A DNA stretch of 64,000 bases, taken from contig CM035166.1 in assembly GCA_020205615.1 (NCBI GenBank), positions 78,268,679 to 78,332,678 of the forward strand, written 5' to 3'. This document shows, piece by piece, positions 59,519 through 64,000 of the stretch; the stretch's first letter is position 1; every line of letters begins with the position of its first letter. The notes under the pieces were generated by a model, which made no database searches, was not told the DNA's origin, and was given only the letters and a program-made list of their open reading frames with translations. A program made the position numbers and the translations under genes. The stretch is from Panax quinquefolius. Its lineage: Eukaryota > Streptophyta > Magnoliopsida > Apiales > Araliaceae.

Positions 59519-60726
59519 CGGCGCAATTAGGTGACCAAACCTCTCCTTAGGCGAGAACTTTCTAGACATTGCCAATAATGCTATCTAATAATATTATTCA
59601 AATAATATGAATTATTGATCGATAATGGAGATAATGCATGTGACAATTATTGAACAACAATAATATAAAATATCAACGCAAACAATTATTGAATCAATAA
59701 AATAAAATATTGAGCGAATAACTCTTTGTGAAAATTATTGAGTAGTGGCCTTCACGTAAGGATCAATAATTCAACAATATTGTACAATCTGGTATTACTC
59801 TTTGTGCAACCACGCCAGACATCAGTATTTTAACCATAAGGGTATTCCAACGGTCTTAACGGTAACAACTACGCCCGTTATTTTTAACCAACTTATATTT
59901 GTCGTTTTCTTCATCCAATCGCTTTCAGTTATGGGGCCCACACATTGGGCTGCTATTGGTAAATACGAATATTCTGACGGAAAGAATATTCCACGACCAA
60001 ACGAATATTCCCAAACAATAATGAATACTTTATACCCCTTGCTTATTTTGAAAAAAAAATTTCATATATCACCCTTAACTTTAACTTTTATCAATTTAAC
60101 CAATTCTTGAATAGAAAAATTGAATACTTTTATTTCATAAAATTCGGGGTCTTACATACAGACACTATATCGCAACACTACGCATAATAGAATATAATAT
60201 ATTCTATTTATAGAATAACTTTATAAAAGTATTATGTTTTATAAAAAAGATTTTACGTATTATTACATTAATAATACCAATAAAAATGAGTGGCTTATCA
60301 CGTAAGCATCAATAATTAATCTGAGTGTGCTACACGCAACCACGCCAGCATTCTTTTCTTTAACACACAGGTGTTTCATGTGATTAAGCTGTAAAACTTT
60401 CGTAGTTATTTTATAAAGTATTTTGTTGTTTTCTCAATCGACAATAATTCCGTTGTGGTGTCCACCAATGATTGTCTTAGTTATACGAATATTCCTTGTT
60501 AAAGCGAATATTCCCAGACCAATCGAATATTATATAACAACTTGCGTACTTTGAAAAATTTATAACTATTACCCACAACTATAACATTATATCAATTTCA
60601 CTCCATAATATTTAAAAATAATATTTATAGAAAATTCATCTTTATTCAAAAAGTTGGGGTTTTACAAATAATATTACAGAATCACATTTATGACAACCAG
60701 ACCATTCCCAGGAAAGAGGGGACTTT

Positions 60727-60750
60727 CCAATAAGGATTTCTCCTTACTGG
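60727..60750 (-). other. Conserved LTR hairpin, copy 9
   Basis: CCAGTAAGGA-GAAA-TCCTTATTGG in solo LTR A: one G-T wobble, otherwise fully paired. Confidence 0.5.
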
Positions 60751-61391
60751 CATGCAATTAGGTGACCAAACCTCTCCTTGACAGAACTTTCTAGACATTG
60801 CCAATAATGCTATCTAATAATATTATTCAAATAATATGAATTATTAATCGATAATGGTAAATCATCGTATGCGGTGACAATTATTGAAACAACAATAATA
60901 TAAAATATCAACGCAGCAATTATTGAATCAATAAAATAAAATATTGAACAGTAACTACTGTAACAATTATTGAGTAGTGCCTTCTTACGTAAGGAACAAT
61001 AATTCATCAATACTGTGCAATACCGTGTGCTACTATGCAACCACGCGTATTACTGTATTTTAACCACCAGGTATTCCAACAGAGTTAACGGTAACAATTA
61101 TGCCGTTATTTATAAAACTCAAATTTGTTATTTTCTTCATTCAACAGTTATCCGTTATAGGGCCCACAAATAAATTTGGCTGGTCGCATTTAATATTCCC
61201 AAACGGAAAGAATATTCCACGACCAAACGAATATTCCCCGACAACAATGAATATTATATAACCACTTGCTTATTTTGAAAATTTGCACATTTCACACATA
61301 ACCAAAGTATTATATCAAATTAATACCTTATTATTCACAATAATAAATAAAGGAAATTTGATTTTATTTATTAAAAAGTTGGGGTCTTACA

Positions 61392-61615
61392 ATAATTATT
61401 ATTATTATTATTATTATAATAATAATAATTGTTAGTATTTATTATAATTATTATTACTATTACTATTATTATAACTACTACTACTATTATTATTGTTACT
61501 ATTAATCATTATTATAATTACTATTATTATTCCTATTACTATTATCATTATTAATTATTATTATTATTATAATTATAATAATAACTATTACAATAATTAT
61601 AATAGTACTAATAAT
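61392..61615. repeat. Imperfect (TTA)n array, copy of 48750-48890
   Basis: ATTGTTAGTATTTATTATAATT and ACTACTACTACTATT with ATCATTATTATAAT recur in the same order as at 48764-48860, so part of the array on the two sides of the solo LTR is duplicated. Confidence 0.85.
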
Positions 61616-61675
61616 AAAAAAGTCTGGCTCGACCCGTGGGCTTTTTAAAAAATAAAATAAAATAATTCTCTCCTT

Positions 61676-61731
61676 GAGAGTTGAACTCTAAACCTCCCAC
61701 TCTCCTTAAACAAATGCTTAAACCAAGCTAT
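61676..61731 (-). other. tRNA-derived-like segment (possible SINE relic)
   Basis: On the minus strand TAGCTTGGTTTAAGCA resembles a pol III box A and GGTTTAGAGTTCAACTCTC a box B, 22 bases apart. No 3' tail or TSD recognised. Confidence 0.3.
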
Positions 61732-61740
61732 AAGGATTTT

Positions 61741-62082
61741 TTATTATAAAGTTTGTTACCCGATACTAAAATACTAAAAATACTAATTACATATTTACAT
61801 CAAATACTAAAAATACTAAAATACTAAAAAAAAAATCAAATAATAAAATAATAAAATTCAAAAAAATACTAAAATTCAAATTATTTTGTTAATTAACAAA
61901 AAGAACAAAAATTCACATTACATCATTAAAATACTAAAATCATAACATATTTACATCATTTACATCATAACATAACATATTATCATATTTACATATTTAC
62001 ATCATTTAGTATAATTGATATAATATATGCGTTATGATGTAAATATGATGTAAATATGTAATATATAAATAATTAATTATTC
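61741..62082. other. AT-rich low-complexity sequence
   Basis: ATACTAAAA and TTACATCAT motifs repeat many times. No gene. Confidence 0.7.
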
Positions 62083-62535
<453 letters not shown>

Positions 62536-63156
62536 ATAATATATCTCCTTGGATGATATACCCCTCGTAATTGTATATTTTCATATAGCACAAGGAGTCG
62601 GTTAAAAGTTAATACATATAAAATATTGTCAAGCAATAGTCGGAGAGATATGTGACCGTTTCAAGGATATGAATGTTCTTCAAAGAATGGAGAAACACAA
62701 TGAATAATTCAATGAATTTGTGCTTGTTTCAATGGTCTAATTTGAAATCTCCATCAGTTCTGTAACCATGAATTTTCTTTTTGTAGTTCTTGTTGGATCT
62801 TCCTTTTGTTGTAATTAACCGAAGATAAAAGTAGGAGTGATGATCATCTACAATATGCATATTTCAGAAGTTATTTTGATTTTCACTTTTAATAACTCAA
62901 AACCAGTAAATGAGTCGAACTACTTCAATAACCTAATGTTGATGTTTATTGTGAAGGATTGTATGCCCTGGTGAAGGTCTTCCTCCTGAACTTGTTCAAG
63001 ACATGTTTCATAGCAGTCGATGGGTGACTCAGGAAGCTTTCAAACAAGCAATCCGAACATTGTGATGGTACTGGGTCTGACTGGGAGGTATATGAATTCT
63101 AGTTAAGACCATTCTGTTTTATTATATCTGCAAATGCACTAATTCTCAATGTTTAG
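62536..63156 (+). other. Genic-looking sequence with a 36-codon block
   Basis: Base composition is less extreme than to the left. The stretch 62958-63065 reads [14 protein letters not shown]...[14 protein letters not shown] and ends at TGA; it looks coding but I recognise no family, and it does not match the N-terminal half of the protein whose exons follow. A shorter coding-like run lies near 62640-62740. Confidence 0.35.
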
Positions 63157-63243
63157 GTAGGAGAATGCCTCAGCAAGTGGTGGAGATCTGACTTTGAAAC
63201 ATTGTTTTATTCGTACTTGCCGTCTAATATGATTAGTCCAAAG
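63157..63243 (+). pseudogene. CFIm25-like (NUDT21 family) exon
   Basis: 29 codons bounded by TTTAG at the 5' side and GTAAGC at the 3' side, phase 0. Reads VGECLSKWWRSDFETLFYSY then LPSNMISPK. The WWR-x-x-FE-T and the PK end match the Nudix-fold 25-kDa subunit of pre-mRNA cleavage factor I (plant CFIS/CFIm25), which binds UGUA in 3' UTRs in the nucleus. The upstream half (Nudix box region) is not found in the 600 bases before it, so the copy is partial or a pseudogene; an intact gene with far-off exons cannot be excluded since flanking introns look normal. Confidence 0.65.
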
Positions 63244-63334
63244 GTAAGCTTGTGTCATAAAATCTTCAAGTCTTTCTCTTATTTATTAGCTTTGGTAAGT
63301 TGGTGTTCATTATATGCTTGTCTTGATATTGTAG

Positions 63335-63445
63335 GAGTGTAGAAAACTCTTTCTTGTGAAGTTGCCAGAAAGTAGAAAGTTCATTGTACCGAAAAACCAA
63401 AAATTGCTTGCGGTTCTTTTGTTCCAGCTTCATGAAAATGACAAA
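63335..63445 (+). pseudogene. CFIm25-like exon, next in order
   Basis: 37 codons between ATTGTAG and GTATAT, phase 0, directly following the previous exon after a 91-base intron. Reads ECRKLFLVKLPESRKFIVPK, then NQKLLAVLLFQLHENDK. This continues the CFIm25 family sequence without gap (ECxKLFLV...VPKNxKLLAV...HEN). The family C-terminus (a YGP...IP...F-N-M segment) is not found downstream. A 29-codon frame at 63614-63700 after a TTAG acceptor is in the right phase but does not resemble the known end. Confidence 0.68.
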
Positions 63446-63700
63446 GTATATAAACTTCTGATTGTGCATACGTTTTAATATTTCAGTTTTGACATTCATT
63501 TCTTATACATGGTCGATGTAAAGTAGTTACTAACAAATTGTTGAGCTCCTGTTGCGGGTTCATAGAAACTTTCGTAGCAACTTATAACAATTTTTATTTT
63601 CTCTTAATCTTAGTTTCTGCAACTCAAGGTAGATGGTAATGACATTGGTAAGAGCAAGTGCTTTATGCCCCCACACGCCTGTACCCTTCCAGAGTTGTGA

Positions 63701-64000
63701 GTTTTTCGTCATCAACTGTGTATCAAATTGCATGTTGTTTGTCTAGATTTAGTAATTTTGAGTTTGTCAAAATAAAAATCAAGGACCGTGTAAATAGGCA
63801 TACAGAACTGTGTGCCAAGTGTAATAGAAGATTTAGTTTTTTTCACATAACAATTACTTCAAAGTTGGACACACAGAGCAGGTGTATCTTTGTCATAGCT
63901 GTTGTAATCTTATACATGCACATTGCACATGGTACCATCTTGTGTATGGTTGTCAAACTAGTATGTACTTCATGTTATCTTGTTTAAGGCATTTTATTTA
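63701..64000. other. Unassigned sequence at right edge
   Basis: A 109-codon frame overlaps it but has no recognisable domain or codon pattern. May be intron or 3' flank of the CFIm25-like copy. Confidence 0.35.

Larger units (their letters stand above)
52807..60156 (-). mobile_element. Second LARD-type element (328-bp internal region)
   Basis: LTRs of 3512 bp (52807-56318) and 3510 bp (56647-60156) flank 328 bp. Ends are TGTAAGACCCC...GGGGTTGTTACA in element sense, a distinct LTR subfamily. Inserted in solo LTR B; CAGAC precedes the left end (52802-52806) and occurs at 60159-60163 after two extra bases (TA). LTR lengths and near-identity suggest a fairly recent insertion. Confidence 0.9.
56647..60156 (-). 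repeat. 5' LTR of second LARD (3510 bp)
   Basis: Colinear with 52807-56318. TATA box at 58745-58753, minisatellite 57730-58130, GAATAGTA array 58265-58465, hairpin 59496-59518. Differences are small and scattered. Confidence 0.93.
50795..60666 (-). repeat. Solo LTR B inside solo LTR A (50795-52806 + 60164-60666)
   Basis: Begins TGTGACGCCCGCAAAATTAGG and ends ...AAAGTTGGGGTTTTACA. AATAA flanks both sides (50790-50794 and 60667-60671), a clean TSD, and the outer sequence CACAAATAATATTAC is uninterrupted in the paralogous LTRs at 55606-55620. Length about 2.5 kb without internal region. Closest in content to the LARD LTR at 41569. TATA box at 52524-52532. Confidence 0.88.
48991..61391 (-). repeat. 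Solo LTR A, interrupted (48991-50794 + 60672-61391)
   Basis: One LTR with both termini (TGTGACGCCCCC... at 48991; ...AAAGTTGGGGTCTTACA at 61391), total about 2.5 kb, no internal region. ATAAT occurs on both sides (48986-48990 and 61392-61396), though the setting is TTA repeat. Split by solo LTR B. Contains CATCTTTGCACTACGGGCCAAAGATA-type repeats (key part GCACTACGGGCC; 49555-49745) and a TATA box (50300-50308). Confidence 0.85.

Overview
The window is AT-rich plant nuclear DNA, probably intergenic or pericentromeric repeat sequence. The plant call rests on chromovirus-like Ty3/gypsy and Ty1/copia elements primed by initiator-Met tRNA, a Stowaway-type MITE, a CACTA-type end, and exons resembling the plant 25-kDa cleavage factor I subunit. 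I cannot name the species. Almost every base belongs to transposable elements or simple repeats. There are no bacterial features, no CRISPR array and no complete host gene.

One gypsy family dominates, with very long LTRs (about 2.5-3.6 kb; TGT(A/G)AGACCCC... to ...GGGGGCGTCACA). At the left edge, 1-3762 is a minus-strand element with an uninterrupted partial gag and its 5' LTR. Then 3763-7917 is older sequence holding a broken copia gag with a short LTR, a Stowaway MITE and a G-run. From 7918 to 38574 lies a nest four levels deep, in which three insertions are proved by matching 5-bp target-site duplications (TSDs): a minus gypsy LTR (8833-37798) is split by a plus-strand copia element (11438-37486, TSD ACTTT); that is split by a minus gypsy element with decayed gag-pol (17207-33519, TSD ACATT); and its 3' LTR is split by a plus-strand deletion derivative (17612-25643, TSD CAATC).

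The right half continues the pattern. 38575-40203 is a truncated plus-strand LTR and 40258-40860 a CACTA-type end. 41569-48430 is a large retrotransposon derivative (LARD) with 2.9-3.6 kb LTRs around only 351 bp. 48431-48990 is a TTA array, followed by a solo LTR (48991-61391) that carries a second solo LTR (50795-60666), which carries another LARD (52807-60156). 61392-62535 is simple repeat with a palindromic TTA/TAA array. 62536-64000 looks genic, with two exon-like blocks of a CFIm25-type protein.

No element encodes a full working protein set. The family appears as gag-pol copies (1-3762, 17207-33519), a middle class lacking RT and the integrase core but carrying a chimeric Gag-coiled-coil ORF (17612-25643, and by shared junctions 37799-38574), and LARDs lacking gag-pol entirely. 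Copies in the last two classes share internal deletion junctions, so each deleted form seems to have multiplied, presumably using proteins supplied in trans.
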